Assembly (NCBI RefSeq): GCF_018873765.1
Contig: NC_057925.1
Coordinates: 11,543,568-11,607,567, forward strand
DNA length: 64,000 nt
Reading direction: 5' to 3'
Source of the DNA: Telopea speciosissima
Taxonomy: Eukaryota; Streptophyta; Magnoliopsida; Proteales; Proteaceae
The position numbers were made by a program, and so were the translations under genes. The notes beneath the pieces are model-generated. The model did no database searches, was not told the origin of the DNA, and worked only from the letters and a program-made list of their open reading frames with translations. This document shows positions 1 to 11,860 of the stretch, one piece after another (within the stretch, counting starts at the first letter, position 1; every line of letters begins with the position of its first letter).

Positions 1-270
1 CTCCCCTGTACTTTGCCCTAATTACACATTCCTCCCCTTGGTTTTTTCACCTTACATTTTGACCCCTTATGGCTAACAGTGTTAGGGTGCTGTTAGTTAA
101 TGGTTTGAAAAGATAATATTACCCTTTACTAACAAATTAAAACTGCATTTCCAATTCTACCCTTTCATCATCTGTAAAATTGTTTAGGGCTTCCAAGCTT
201 CTCCAACGACAGCCACCTCCAAGCTTCTTCGGCGACAGCAACCTTCAAGCATCTCCGGCGACAGTCAACC
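1..270. mobile_element. Left end of a Mutator-like element, cut by the window edge
   Basis: This stretch matches 47681-47960, the left end of the complete Mutator-like element described below, almost base for base. Shared landmarks are 'gccctaattacac', 'gtgttagggtgctgttagt' and 'ccaagcttctccaacgacag'. The window starts about 15 bases inside the terminal inverted repeat. Homology stops near 262-275, where the sequence switches directly into the EF-hand coding sequence of a calmodulin-like gene. No matching right terminal repeat was found downstream, so this is either a gene-capturing (Pack-MULE type) copy or an insertion that later lost its right half. The homology is seen directly; the family assignment follows from the complete copy. 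Confidence 0.7.
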
Positions 271-688
271 TTCAAGAAATGATGAACTCCAACGAATATT
301 TCGTTACTTGGATGCTGATGGTAATGGGAAAATCTCAGGATCTAAACTCAGATCCTACCTTGCCTCTAAAAGGGAGTTCATGTCACCTGAGGAAGCTCAA
401 GGTGTGACCAATGAACTCGATGCAGCTAGCGGCGACAGTTTGATACTCAGCTTTGATGATTTTGCAATGTTGATGGAGCGTGAAGGTGGGGATGATGATC
501 TGAAAAGAGGCTTTCAGATGTTCGCTGCGAAGAGTTCTGGGTCCATTACATTAGAGGGCTTGCAGAGGATATTTGGTCGCCTTGGAAACAAAATGTCGTA
601 TGAAGAGTGCAAGAGCATCATACAGGCATTCGACTGCAACGGCAATGGTGTGATTGATTTTGCCGAGTTCCAGCAGATGATGGCTTAA
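188..688 (+). pseudogene. Calmodulin-like EF-hand gene, 5'-replaced copy (CML copy 1)
   Basis: The frame is open from just after a TAG at 185-187 to TAA at 686-688. It has no ATG before the EF-hand region, because its 5' part is transposon sequence. From about 275 on it matches the other two calmodulin-like copies in this window (51168-51668 and 59315-59829). The first EF-hand loop reads DADGNGKISGSK: the last position, normally the Glu that completes calcium binding, is Lys. The last loop, DCNGNGVIDFAE, keeps the Asp, Asn and Glu ligands and is followed by FQQMMA at the C-terminus. Two middle EF-hands are degenerate, as in the other copies. The gene lacks the family N-terminal extension, promoter and start codon, so I call it a pseudogene. 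A chimeric transcript driven by the transposon end is possible but not shown. Confidence 0.72.
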
Positions 689-689
689 T

Positions 690-3110
690 CGTATCAATGT
701 TTGCACCTGTTCTATTGTTTGCAAAAATAAAAATAATGACGTTAGGCACTAGGACTGTAAGTCAGGTGTGAACCACATAATTAATAATTAAGAACAGGTT
801 TGCTATTTAATGACTTTGAATCTCAAGCTCGGTAATGTCTTTTCTAATATCGGTAAATCTAATTTATTGAGAAAGAAAAAGAGATTGATTTATTACAAAC
901 AAAGGACAGCAGCCCTAGAACATCTCATGGGCATTCCCGAGAGAAGAAGGGCACCTCCAACACTAAAAAGAACATATGCGCTCCAAACAGTACACAATCT
1001 GCTAATTTGTTGTTATCCCTGCAGACCAAGACTTGCTCACATGTTTGTGGCTTGTTCAGTGAATCAAGTACTCCTCATTGCATTGGTGTTTGGCATGCAC
1101 CTTCCACGCTTTCCAACCACACCCCATGTATTATTTGTTGGGATTTAAACACCAATCTGGTTACCTGAATGTGCAGCGGAATCGAATTGGATATTTACCC
1201 TTGCATTCAAGTTTGAGATCTCTTCTCATAACAAAAATCAAACGGGAAACATAGGATACCTGAGAACCATAAATGTAGTTCCTCCTTCGGATAATAGTTC
1301 TTCCATACTCGAGCAACAATGGGGATTGAAAGTTTTTTATTCTTCAAGCTTCAATCGAAAGCAAAGCCAACATGAACGTTCACTAACGAATTAGGGTTTC
1401 TAAAATCTTAACCGCACACCATCACTCAAAGGGAGCAAGAGAGAGGAGAGAGAAAAAGTTTGCCAAGGGGGATGCCAGAGAAATTCAACCAAGCCAGTGA
1501 GTGCCCCCGCCCCCTTTGTGGTGTGTTGTTATAACTCTCAACACCTTAGGATTGGGGTGGATTCCCTTATTCACTTTCCTAATGTGAAAAGGAAACTTGA
1601 CTAGCTACCCAACTTGCTTCTAAAGAGGGAAGATGTAGAATCTAAAAGGGATTTTGTGTTCTCTTTAATTAGTCAATATTTTATTTAATAAAATACTATA
1701 ATTAAATGGCCAACAACCTCTTTTATTTTTCCAATTAAATGGCATGCATAATTAAACTCTTTAATCTGCATATAAGATCCTCCACTAAACAATATCTCAT
1801 GATGGACTATAGAGTATTTAATTAAATATTGTCAAACCCCAATCCATCATACAAGTCTTTAATTAGAGATCCTGTGTTCACAGTAGGATGACCAAAAATG
1901 CGTTTAAACATTGTTTAAAATAATATACTGATATACTTAATAAATTGAAAATAAATTTTGTAAACAATTTATAAGAATGCCACTGGATCTGCATTCCAGT
2001 CCAATTGATCATAGACATTCTTTCTACTTGATATTCCTCAATCAAAGGTAGTGGATTTCATATTGAGCATCTCTTTCATTCACGATGCGACATCACGAAT
2101 CCAACACACCAATATATAGTCCACATGACATCAATCATTGGTGTACTAAAATCCGTAATGTAACACCGTAACGATACAATCTCTCGTGTCAAAGGACTGG
2201 TGATGGGTACGCATCTCTCCTTAATACGACAGCAAGAACACATGTGAGAATTTGTACCAAATTCTTTTCTATACGCACAAATAATGTGTGGTTACATTTA
2301 TGCTCTGAAAACAACTTTTCTAGTGACATAAAATGTAACGACCATATGAACAAGATGTCCGGTCCTATTCCTAGTCGAGAACTATTTTGGGTGAAAATCC
2401 ATGGAACAAACATACAAGTCCGTAAATAAATTCACGCAATAATCAATATTAAATTTATTTTTTCCAAAATAATCCAGGTTTGATGGACACACTCCAACAT
2501 TCTTCCCAACGTTGGGCTTCTCCCTCAGTGTCCACCCCTGGCTGTCCCCGAAGCATGACCACCAGAACCCCCTATAAGAAAAGTCTTCTTACCCCAACAG
2601 TTACTATTTGCTTTTGTAATACTGAGAGAATGACCAACTAACCATACATATGTATCTCATGCGAGGAGCTAGTTTGATTCCATCTACCGATTTTTTATTT
2701 TATACATACATACATATCTATAGGAAGAAAGTTTCTCGACAGGGAGTGTAGCATTTGCGCCACCGCCATAGTGTCTTGTCTCTCTCCTCCTCCCTATAAA
2801 TGACCTCCCTACTAAATAAAAATAAATTAAAATCCCCCCTGTCAAATTATCCCGCCAAATAATTGGGTTACCCTCTCATTGCTAAATGACTTAAATTATA
2901 GCAATAATAAAAACTACTGCTATGTATACCTTTTCGGTGGGTTTTTTTATTACCATTGATATATTCTATTTTTTATTGAGAAAATATTGTTTCAAACATT
3001 ACTGCTATTACTTCTAATATTTTGATATTATTTATAGCCTTTTTACAATTATATCATAATTTTGGTTGTATTTTTTGCAATATTTGTCACAAATGATTAT
3101 CTTTAACTTC
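690..3110. repeat. Duplicated 3' flank of the calmodulin-like gene (copy with 60620-63236)
   Basis: The sequence is colinear with 60620-63236. Shared anchors are 'ggacagcagccct', 'gggcattcccgagagaagaa', 'gtggatttcatattgagcat' and 'gaatgaccaactaaccatac'. Two large length differences interrupt the match. 1388-2026 is present only here, and its edges share a few bases (microhomology), which suggests a deletion in the other copy. 61940-62539 is present only in the other copy. The part from about 2870 to 3110 occurs a third time at 46246-46480. No convincing gene is visible; short open frames here are not conserved between copies. Confidence 0.8.
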
Positions 3111-3744
3111 ACATGCTAAGTTTCATCCCTATCAAAGTAGTTCATGTGGCGAAATAGAAGTTTGAAAACCCAAGTTTTTTAACTGCACAATAGTGCTCAA
3201 AGGAACATATACGTATATGGAAATACATAGGGATGTGTTCCAATACATGAGACGAATATTTGATTGATTAAGCTAAAAAATTTGATAAATAGTAATATAA
3301 ACCATGATCTATCTATCCAACGGTTAAAATAGCTACACCATCAATCCATGAAACAACATTTAAAAGGTTCCTACCGTGGGTTTGTAGGAACTATTTTCTC
3401 ATTGAGTTGGACCACCAAAGTGTAGAGTTCCTTGTCCAAGTAATCCAATCAAGCATTTGGTAGATCTCACATCTTTCTCCAAGTGCATAAAACCCGTGCC
3501 CTCGTTTGGCCATAACATCTCTCCCAAAGCATTAAAAATTTCTATTACTCCCTTGCACTTGCACCTTATTTACTTAAACTCCCTTATCAGAAGTTTCACC
3601 TTTGATTCCCCCTAAAAAGTGAACTTTTACCTCTTTTTCTCTCCAGCTATATTCAAATGACTAAATTACCCCTCCTATCAACCTATTAATCAGTTCTCAT
3701 CACCTGTCTTTCTCCCTCTTTATTTTAAATTTTTTTTCTTCTTC
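3111..3744. other. Non-coding spacer, no feature recognised
   Basis: I see no gene, RNA or clear terminal repeats. The stretch 3541-3680 is pyrimidine-rich ('actcccttgcacttgcacc') and resembles the C-rich ends of Mutator-type elements, but no partner end was found. Confidence 0.5.
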
Positions 3745-3841
3745 TCCTACCTCGTCCAAGAATGCAGCCACTCATCCAGATGGTTCAACCCCCTACTCCC
3801 AAGCGATACGGCTCTTTCTAATGAGATCATGAAGGCACCTC
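3745..3841 (+). pseudogene. Ty3/gypsy gag fragment, part upstream of the copia-1 insertion
   Basis: Just before the copia-1 LTR the frame reads SNEIMKAPL, the start of the conserved gag core (usually EIM.APLP..FKMP.F..YDG). It resumes after the element at 11031 with a frame containing FKMLTFEKYDDTTDPLHHLESF. The two halves therefore belong to one older gypsy gag gene that copia-1 split. The N-terminal limit is uncertain. Confidence 0.6.
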
Positions 3842-4362
3842 TGTTAGAATTTTAGTTCTAATAAAACTCTATATGGACATAATTAAATCCCTAAACCAGG
3901 CTAATTAGGGTTTTGGTCTAATAAAGTGGGGTCATTAAGTTATATTAGAAGTCTAATGTGGACTGGCTTAGTGTGGGCTAGATAGATTCCTATTGGGACT
4001 ATGATGAGTCAGACCCTATAGGGATTACTGTATAAGGAGAGCTAGGTCCCCCCTCTACCCATCACAACTTATTATTCTCAATTACTATTGAGGAGTGCAT
4101 TCTTGAAAGAGAGGGAGATATTCAGTGTTCGTCGTCCTTGCGCATTCGGTATTCTCATCAGGCCAGTTACTTTGGGAATAGAGGGGAAGCACCTAGATCT
4201 TTGTTCTTTATTTTCCGCTGCAATCATCATCACTATGGATGCGAAACAAGGTCAGTGGTTCTATCCCTATTTTCTGTTATTTATTTGATTGTGTTCTTGA
4301 ACGCCCTATGGAGATCCTGGCTTTTGGGATTTTGTCCCTATTCGGATCAATTTAATCTAACA
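3842..4362 (+). repeat. 5' LTR of copia-1
   Basis: The 521-bp LTR starts TGTTAGAATT and ends AATCTAACA. I count about seven substitutions and one 1-bp indel against the 3' LTR, about 98.6 percent identity, so insertion was recent on an evolutionary scale. A TATA-like TATAAGG at 4031-4037 is the probable promoter of the genomic RNA. Confidence 0.93.
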
Positions 4363-4364
4363 TG

Positions 4365-4377
4365 TGGTATCAAAGCC
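4365..4377 (+). other. Primer binding site of copia-1
   Basis: TGGTATCAAAGCC lies two bases after the 5' LTR. It resembles TGGTATCAGAGC, the complement of the initiator methionine tRNA 3' region used by most plant copia elements, with one G-to-A difference. Confidence 0.85.
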
Positions 4378-5714
4378 TCCATAGATCTGTTCTTGAACCT
4401 ATATGGATTCAAAATAATAGAACATAATAAGGGAATCAAAAATTTTTCGATCCGAATCAAGGTTTTTAGGGTTTTTTCCAGTTTTCCAAAAACCCGTACG
4501 GATACTGGCATTCTGCCGATTTCTTTAGCCGGCGAAAATAGAATCTGATCACATGGGGGCGGAGAACTCGAAAAATCAGAATTTTCGGTGGGTGGATCAC
4601 CGTCGACGGCTGCCGGACGAGCTCCCACGCACCGGCGGCAGCCGCGGGTGATCTTCACTCGCCGGCAGAAGTTAAAAAAAATAAAAAAAAAAAGAATCTG
4701 GGTTTTGCTATCGTGCGCCTGATGCTATTTATAGGCGATGCTAACGTGTGCATCTCGGGTCCGGTCGACCCGGGTTCTAATCCGAAAACCCGACCCGCAA
4801 ACCCGGTTACTGACCCATTTTGGGTTGACCCGAACCCAGTTGGACTGGGTCTGAACCGGTTCACTCGAACCGGGGGCTGAACCAAATTGATTTTGTTTGA
4901 CTTTTTGGACCGGTTTGACCAGTACAGTCAATCAAATTTGGACCTAAACTTTGACCGGGCTTTCTGGGGGCTACAGGACTCTGTTTGGGGTCCCGTTTTT
5001 TGCGTTGGCTCTGTTTTTCTGTGCTCTACACAGTGGTGCCCTCTGTTTTGATCAGATATGAATATTTTAAATATTCTTGGTATTCTTTTAATGCATGCCC
5101 TTTATGTAATTTATCGATTCGTTCTATTGGGAACCGAACCAATTTCTGAATTGCTGGAATACCTACCTTGATGAACAATATTATTATTATTTTTGTGTTA
5201 ATTTTAAGACAGTTAAAGCCCCTTGTCATAAAGTATAAAATAACACAATTTGCTTAAGGATGTAAGTAATTTTGGAATATCCCAAGAGAGGGTTCCATGG
5301 GTTCGACAGGATGCAGCCGCCAAAGCGACCTTCCTTGTTGGATTTGTGAAACACCGGTCTCATACAGCTGTGGGGTGTCCTTCAACTCTAATGTGTGGTC
5401 ATACACCCAAAAGTGGTGGTCATGTATTGGTACTTGAAGGGGTACATATACAGTATGCATGTGAATAGGTTGACCCTAGAATTCTGCACACCCAAAGGTG
5501 GTGGATTTTGAAAGTTGAGCTGTATTCCCATGGCCACTGGTATGTGTAGGGATTTTTACAATTGCATATTGAGAATTCAGCCCAAAGGTGTTTTCACAAT
5601 GATGTGTGTAAAATTCTCATTAGCTTATAAAGTTTTCAAGCTGTACTTGCATCATTTTAATTATTATACTGTTCATTGTTTAAAATTTCAGTCACCTTCT
5701 CTGTCAATAATAAC
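4378..5714 (+). other. Untranslated leader of copia-1
   Basis: A long leader lies between the primer binding site and gag. It holds a GC-rich segment (about 4555-4660, CCGGCG-rich), a short A-run near 4676-4694 and repeated 'acccg'/'aaccgg' stretches at 4760-4880. No conserved reading frame is visible. Confidence 0.6.
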
Positions 5715-6374
5715 ATGGTTACTATTGAGCTCCTCACTGGGTCAAACTTTAAGAAGTGGAAAGAGGACATTATGTTTGCTATGGAAATGGCAGATGTGAA
5801 CACGTCCCTTGTTATGGATACACCAATGGAACTAACTGCTGATAGTACTGAGGATGAAAAGTCTGTGCATGTTGCATGGAAAAAGAGTAATCGACTCAGT
5901 ATACTTTCCATAAAGAGGTCGATACCGGAATACCTAAAAAGTGGTCTGCCTGAGAAATGTACTGCCAGGGAATTACTAGATGCAATGTCCAAGAGATACA
6001 AAGCTTCATCGAATGCTGAGATTGGGACACTTCTGCAAGGGTTATTTAATATGGAGTATGATGGTTCTGGGGGTGTTAGGGATTACATTATTAGGATGGT
6101 TGATTACCAAACTAAACTCAAGGCCTTAGAGATTCCTCTTCCAGATGCCCTAATTGTCCATCAAGCCTTAAATACCCTACCTTCTGAATTTGGCATCATA
6201 AAAACCAACTACATTTCCCAAGATGGAGTCTGGAGCATTAATGACCTAATTTCTAGGGTTGTGTCTGAGGAAGAGAAACTGAAGAAAGAGAAAAAGCCTA
6301 CTGCCCTGTTTACTTCCAAAGCCCATAAGAGTAAAAAGTCTAAAAATCATACTCATAAGTCTGCCAATAAATAG
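5676..6374 (+). pseudogene. gag: copia-1 gag (capsid) region
   Basis: The frame covers a Ty1/copia gag of the UBN2/DUF4219 type. It begins around Met 5715 with a LLTGSNFKKWKEDI motif and contains SNAEIGTLLQGLFNMEY, a region that normally governs particle assembly. The tail is Lys-rich. The frame stops at TAG 6372-6374, and the same frame continues immediately into the zinc knuckle of the next segment, so the stop is an internal nonsense codon, not a natural gag end. A CAG-to-TAG change would explain it. In the family this protein forms the virus-like particle that packages element RNA. Confidence 0.85.
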
Positions 6375-6392
6375 TCCGATCAGACTAACAAT

Positions 6393-9300
6393 TTGGGACC
6401 CAAGAAAGACTCTTTGAAGAAAGAGAGTGATCGCTGCTTCTTTTGCAAGAAGAAGGGTCACATGAAGAAGGACTGCGACAAATACAAGGCTTGGTTACTC
6501 AAGCCCAAGCAGCCATCAGGTAATGATTCTTTGGCTTTTGTTTGTGAATCCAATCTATCAGAAGCCCCATCCAGTTCTTGGTGGCTAGATAGCGGTGCAA
6601 CTAACCATGTTGCTTTTACTATACAAGGGTTCATAAACAGGAGGAGGCCAAACAAGGATGAATCAAGGCTGGTCGTAGGAAATGATGGACATTCTGACGT
6701 AGAGTTCGTGGGAGATGTCATTTTATTATTAGATTCTGGTTTTAAATTGACATTAAAGGACACTTTTTATATACTGTCCTTTAGGCGGAATTTAATTTTG
6801 GTTTCAGTTTTGGACATTAGTGGTTTCTATTTTGAAATAAAAAATACTATGGTTAATTTATTTTTTAATTCAACTAAAGTTGGTTCCTGCTTTATGTCCA
6901 ACGGATTGTACAGATTGTGTTTGTCTCCCACTGATATCTACGTCTCCTGTAATGTTGAAAGTGTTGTTTCTAAAAGACCCTTACCTAAAGAACGGTCTTT
7001 CACATTGTGGCATAAGAGGCTAGGTCATATTTCTAAGGCAAGAGTGGAAAGGCTGATAAAGTCTGACATCCTGCCTACTCTCGAAAGTGATCTAGAAACT
7101 TGTGTAGACTGTTGTAAGGGAAAGATGACCAAAATAAAGAAGAAAACTGCAGTCCGTAGTTCTGACCTGTTAGAGGTCATTCACACTGACATCAGTGGTC
7201 CCTATTCAGCCACATTGTGTAAAAAATTTTATTTCATCACTTTTACAGACGACTATTCCCGATATGGATACCTGTACTTAATTAAAGAAAAGTCTGAATC
7301 TCTTGACAAGTTCAAGATTTTTAGGACTGAAGTTGAGAAACAGTTAGGGAAAGTTATTAAAATTGTTAGATCTGATCGTGGGGGTGAGTATTATGGCAGA
7401 CATGGCGATGCTGGACAGCTTAAGGGCTCGTTTGCCAAATACCTTGAGGACTCTGGAATAGTTAGTCAGTTTACTATGCCAGGAAGTCCTGAACAAAATA
7501 GGGTCGCTGAAAGGCGTAACCGTACCCTTATGGACATGGTGAGAAGTATGGTTAGTAGGACAAATTTACCTAAGTTCTTATGGGGTGAAGCCTTGAAAAC
7601 TGCTCTTTACATGTTTAACCGTGTACCTACTAAAGCCGCTCCTCTTACACCTTTTGAGTTGTGGACCGGCCGTAAACCCAGTTTAAACCATCTTAGAGTT
7701 TGGGGGTGCCCTGCAGAAGTGAAGTTGTATAATCCGATTTTAAACAAGTTGGATCCCAAGACTACTCGTTGCTACTTTGTCAGCTACCCAGATCATTCGA
7801 AGGGATATAAATTTTATAATCCCTGCGGAGGCACTAGGATTGTGGAGTCACAGACAGCGAAGTTTCTGGAATTTGATGTGGCCGAAAAGAATGACTGTTC
7901 TCAAACTGTTCAAGATAGTCACATGGTTGGTACATCGGTACCTATTCTTCTACCTATTCAGACTGATGTGGGGCATACTGTGCCATTGATTACACCTGCT
8001 GGAGTTCAGGAGCCTGATATTGATACCGTCCCCGACATTCATGTAGCACCTGATGAGATTCCTCTTATTCAGGATGTGGTTGAGGATCCTATCATTGATA
8101 CAATTCCAGCTGAGATTCCTCAGATTTAGGTTGAGGCAGTAGTGGCACCATTACGGAGATCCACTAGGGAGAGAAGGTCAGCTATATCACCTATCTATGA
8201 GGTCTATTTGGGAGAACATGACTATGACATTGGTTGTGTGGTCGATCCAGTTACTTATTCAGGCACTGTTTCTAGTCCTCAGTCAGATTTGTGGATAGAT
8301 GCGATGAGAGATGAAATGCAATCGATGAAACATAATGATGTTTGGGAGCTTGTTGATTTACCTAAAGGTTGTAAGCCCATTGGTTGCAAATGGGTGTATA
8401 AAACCAAAAGAGATTCCAAAGGAAAAGTTGAGAGGTTTAAAGCCAGACTGGTAGCCAAGGGATTCACTCAGAGAGAGGGAGTAGACTACAATGGGACCTT
8501 TTCTCCAGTCTCCTCGAAGGATTCCTTCAGGGTGATCATGGCATTGGTAGCTCATTTTGATATGGAGCTGCGTCAAATGGATGTTAAAACCGCCTTTCTC
8601 AATGGCAATCTTGATGAGGAAGTATATATGGTTTAGCCTGAGGGTTTTGCAGTGGATGATTCAGATCATCTTGTGTGTAGACTCAAGAAGTCTATCTACG
8701 GTCTCAAACAAGCTTCTAGGCAGTGGTATCTAAAATTTGACAGTGTTGTGACTTCGTTTGGTTTTATGGAAAACAAAGTGGATCAGTGTATATATCACAA
8801 GGTCAGTGGGAGCAAATTCTATTTTCTCATTCTGTATGTGGATGACATCCTGTTTGCAAGTAGTGACCTAGGGATGTTGCATAATACAAAGCAACTTTTA
8901 TCTAGGGAATTTGACATGAAGGACCTTGGTGAGGCCTCTTCTGTTCTTGGGATTGAGATCCATAGGGATCGTTCTCGCCGTTTATTAAGTCTTTCTCAGA
9001 GGGCTTATGTTGATCGTGTTCTGGAGAGGTTCAGTATGCTGGATTGCAAACCTGGGAATGTTCCTATTCTCAAGGGTGACAAACTGAGTTCGACACAGTG
9101 CCCGAAAAATAAAGCTGAGAGGGATGAAATGAAGAAGGTGTCTTATGCTAGCGCACTTGGTAGTATCATGTATGCTCAGGTCTATACCAGATCGGATATT
9201 GCTTTTGTAACGGGACTTCTTGGCAGGTATCAGTCAAATCCTGGTCTTGGTCACTGGGTTGCTACCAAGAAAGTATTGAGGTACTTGAAGGGGACAAGAG

Positions 9301-9825
9301 ATTATATGCTGACTTACAGACACGTTCCTGAACTCAAGCTAGTGGGGTATACAGACTCTGACTTTGCTGGCTGTGAGGATGACAGGAAATCCATATCAGG
9401 TTATGTTTTCTTGATGGCAGGAGGGGCAGTATCATGGAAGAGTAAAAAGCAGACATTGGTGACCACTTTGACTATGCAGGCAGAGTTTGTAGCATGCTAT
9501 GGGGCTGCTACTCAGGCTATTTGGCTCAGAACTCATAAAGGAGTTGACTATTGTAGATTTTGTAGATAGACCCATCCAGATATACTGTGATAACAGCTCT
9601 GCTGTGTTAGTTATAAACAACAATAAAGGACTTAGAGGGTCTAAACACATGGAGGTCAAGTATTTGACCATAAAAGAGAGAGTAAAGGAAGGTGACATTA
9701 TAGTGAAGCATATTAGTACAGATGATATGGTTGCAGATCCCCTAACCAAAGGTCTTCACCCTTGTGTTTTTGAGAGACATGTCATGGGCATGGGCTTAGT
9801 TGCATCATGGGATGTGGTTGGTTAG
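6393..9825 (+). pseudogene. pol: copia-1 pol: protease, integrase, reverse transcriptase, RNase H
   Basis: In order: the gag zinc knuckle CFFCKKKGHMKKDC (6435-6476); the aspartic protease motif WLDSGATNH (about 6583-6610); the integrase with its HHCC region (HKRLGH...CVDCCKGK) and a D, D, E triad seen in IHTDISGP, RSDRGGEY and the ERRNRT region; the reverse transcriptase ([22 protein letters not shown], catalytic YVDD near 8838); and RNase H (GYTDSDFAG, YCDNSSAV, VADPLTKGL). The frame is broken by TAG at 8127-8129 and 8634-8636. A frameshift near 9528-9536 moves the last RNase H part into another frame. The stop at 8634 replaces the near-invariant Gln of the QPEGF motif. The element therefore depends on proteins from other copies, if it moves at all. 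Confidence 0.93.
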
Positions 9826-10508
9826 TGGGAGTTTGTTTTATTTTGCTTCATTGTAATTTAAAGTTTCTTTTCATCTGTATTTTTACCTTATGGTAAACTT
9901 TGATTTATATATATATCAGGTGTCATTGCATGCAGTTTCTTTTAAACACATGAGTGTTTTATTTATTGACATGATGTATATATTTCTGATTTTAAAGTCT
10001 TAAGGAATGTGTTAACCTTAAGCAAGGCTGGGGCATTAAGTTGTTAGCCTAAAGGTATGTCTTGTAACACATAAAGTATAACTCGAGTTATTTCTGATGA
10101 GACATACAGATTCGTTAGAATCACAAAGTTTATTTCTCTAGTGAGCCTGTGCCACTTAAAGAAGAGAAATTTTGGACTGATAAACGAATAATACATAAGG
10201 AATCACTACTTGAGTATTATCTCGTTGTCACACTATCACCTTGTATCTATGCTAGTAGAGTTGAGGGCTCTCGTGACCATGGAAGGCTCTGTGTCGCTTG
10301 ATTATAGATGCAGTTACCGCCATGATTCGGTGTCTAAAACTCTATGGGATAGGATTGACTTTCTAATATAACCTCTAGACTAATTTATTTTAAAAATTGT
10401 GCACATAAAGTTTTCTTAAAGAGTTGTTAGCCTGTGATTTGTTTTGGTCAAAACTATTTTTAAATCCTTTTAAAAATAAGGAATTTAATGTAAGTCCAAG
10501 TGGGAGAA
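9826..10508 (+). other. copia-1 3' untranslated region with polypurine tract
   Basis: No reading frame is visible. The purine-rich AAGTGGGAGAA (about 10498-10508) lies directly before the 3' LTR and would prime plus-strand DNA synthesis. Confidence 0.75.
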
Positions 10509-11030
10509 TGTTAGAATTTTAGTTCTAATAAAACTCTATATGGACATAATTAAATCCCTAAACCAGGCTAATTAGGGTTTTGGTCTAATAAAGTGGGGTC
10601 ATTAAGTTATATTAGAAGTCTAATGTGGACTGGCTTAGTGTGGGCCAGATAGATTCCTATTGGGACTGTGATGAGTCAGACCCTATAGGGATTACTATAT
10701 AAGGAGAGCTAGGTCCCCCCTCTACCCATCACAACTTATTATTCTCAATTACTATTTAAGGAGTGCATTCTTGAAAGAGAGGGAGATATTCAGTGTTCGT
10801 CGTCCCTGCGCATTCGGTATTCTCATCAGGCCAGTTACTTTGGGAATAGAGGGGAAGCACCTAGATCTTTGTTCTTTATTTTCCACTGCAATCATCATCA
10901 CTATGGATGCGAAACAAGGTCAGTGGTTCTATCCCTATTTTCTGTTATTTATGTGATTGTGTTCTTGAACGCCCTATGGAGATCCTGGCTTTTGGGATTT
11001 TGTCCCTATTCGGATCAATTTAATCTAACA
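10509..11030 (+). repeat. 3' LTR of copia-1
   Basis: The 522-bp LTR is nearly identical to the 5' LTR. The TATA-like sequence here is TATATAAGG (10697-10705), one substitution different from the left copy. It could promote read-through into the flanking gypsy remnant. Confidence 0.93.
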
Positions 11031-11860
11031 ACTTCTTCCCCACACATTTAAGATGCTGACCTTTGAAAAGTATGACGACACCACGGACCCTCTGCATCAC
11101 TTGGAGAGCTTCAAGTCCATGATGATTCTCTATGGGGCCCATGACGCCATCATGTGTCGAGAATTCTCAGCTACTTTGAAGAAAGGCAAGAGAGTTTGGT
11201 TCTCCTGCCTCAAGTTGAAATTTATCAAAAACCTCCAGGAACTCAGTGAGTCCTTCGTCAACAACTTCCTGAGCAACAAAAGTCATAGGAAAACTTCGGT
11301 TAACCTGATGACCATAAAGCAGTGCAACAGCAAGCCTCTCCTTGGTGGTATCGATGATGAAAACTCTTGTTCTTCCTATTAAAGAAGCCGCCCTACAACC
11401 TCCCTGACCTACTAGCTATCAGTGAGAAATACATCAATGCGTTTGAGACTGGCTGCACAAAAATATATCGAAGGAAGTGAACCGGACAAGAACAAATCTA
11501 GACTAGAGAAATCCGAGCTGGTTTGAGCAAAAAACAATGCTCTGACCGAAGCTCAGGTTGGTTGAAAAGCCCTGCCAAGGTGTTTGACAAGTACACTTCC
11601 TTCACCAACAAAAGATTTGACATATTGATGTAGATCAAGAACAAGGACTATGTCAAGTGGCCAAGCAAGATGGGCTCACACTTGGGGAGACAAGATCAGA
11701 GAAAGTACTACTGGTTCCACTGGGATCACATGCATGACACTAACGACTACAAGCACCTCAAGGGAGATATTTTTTTGGTGCAACCTCAAGGTTCAAGGGA
11801 GAGCTTGATCCAAAGAGGTTACCTTGACCCATACATTGACAAAGACATTCAGGATGCGAT
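11031..11860 (+). pseudogene. gag: Ty3/gypsy gag remnant, downstream of copia-1
   Basis: The frame 11053-11382 reads FEKYDDTTDPLHHLESF...YGAHDAIMCREFSATL and matches the plant gypsy gag core, which normally continues with MCRAFP.TL....WF..L. A second piece at 11670-11876 contains KYYWFHWDHMHDTNDYKHLK, a degenerate form of the zinc-binding region before the protease, in which Cys residues are replaced by Tyr. Several stops and frameshifts lie between the two pieces. The gene continues after the MITE at 12145. Confidence 0.8.

Larger units (their letters stand above)
3842..11030 (+). mobile_element. Ty1/copia LTR retrotransposon copia-1, complete but inactivated
   Basis: The element is 7189 bp with two LTRs (3842-4362 and 10509-11030), a primer binding site, gag, pol in the order protease-integrase-reverse transcriptase-RNase H (the Ty1/copia order), a polypurine tract and near-matching 5-bp target duplications (acctc 3837-3841, acttc 11031-11035). 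The LTRs start TGTT and end AACA. The coding region carries three in-frame TAG codons and one frameshift, so it cannot make its own polyprotein. The flanks show that it inserted into a Ty3/gypsy gag gene. Confidence 0.95.

Noticed and set aside
4347..4931. Overlapping minus-strand frames in the copia-1 leader
   Set aside because: They lie in untranslated leader sequence opposite the element's direction and share no motif with known proteins.
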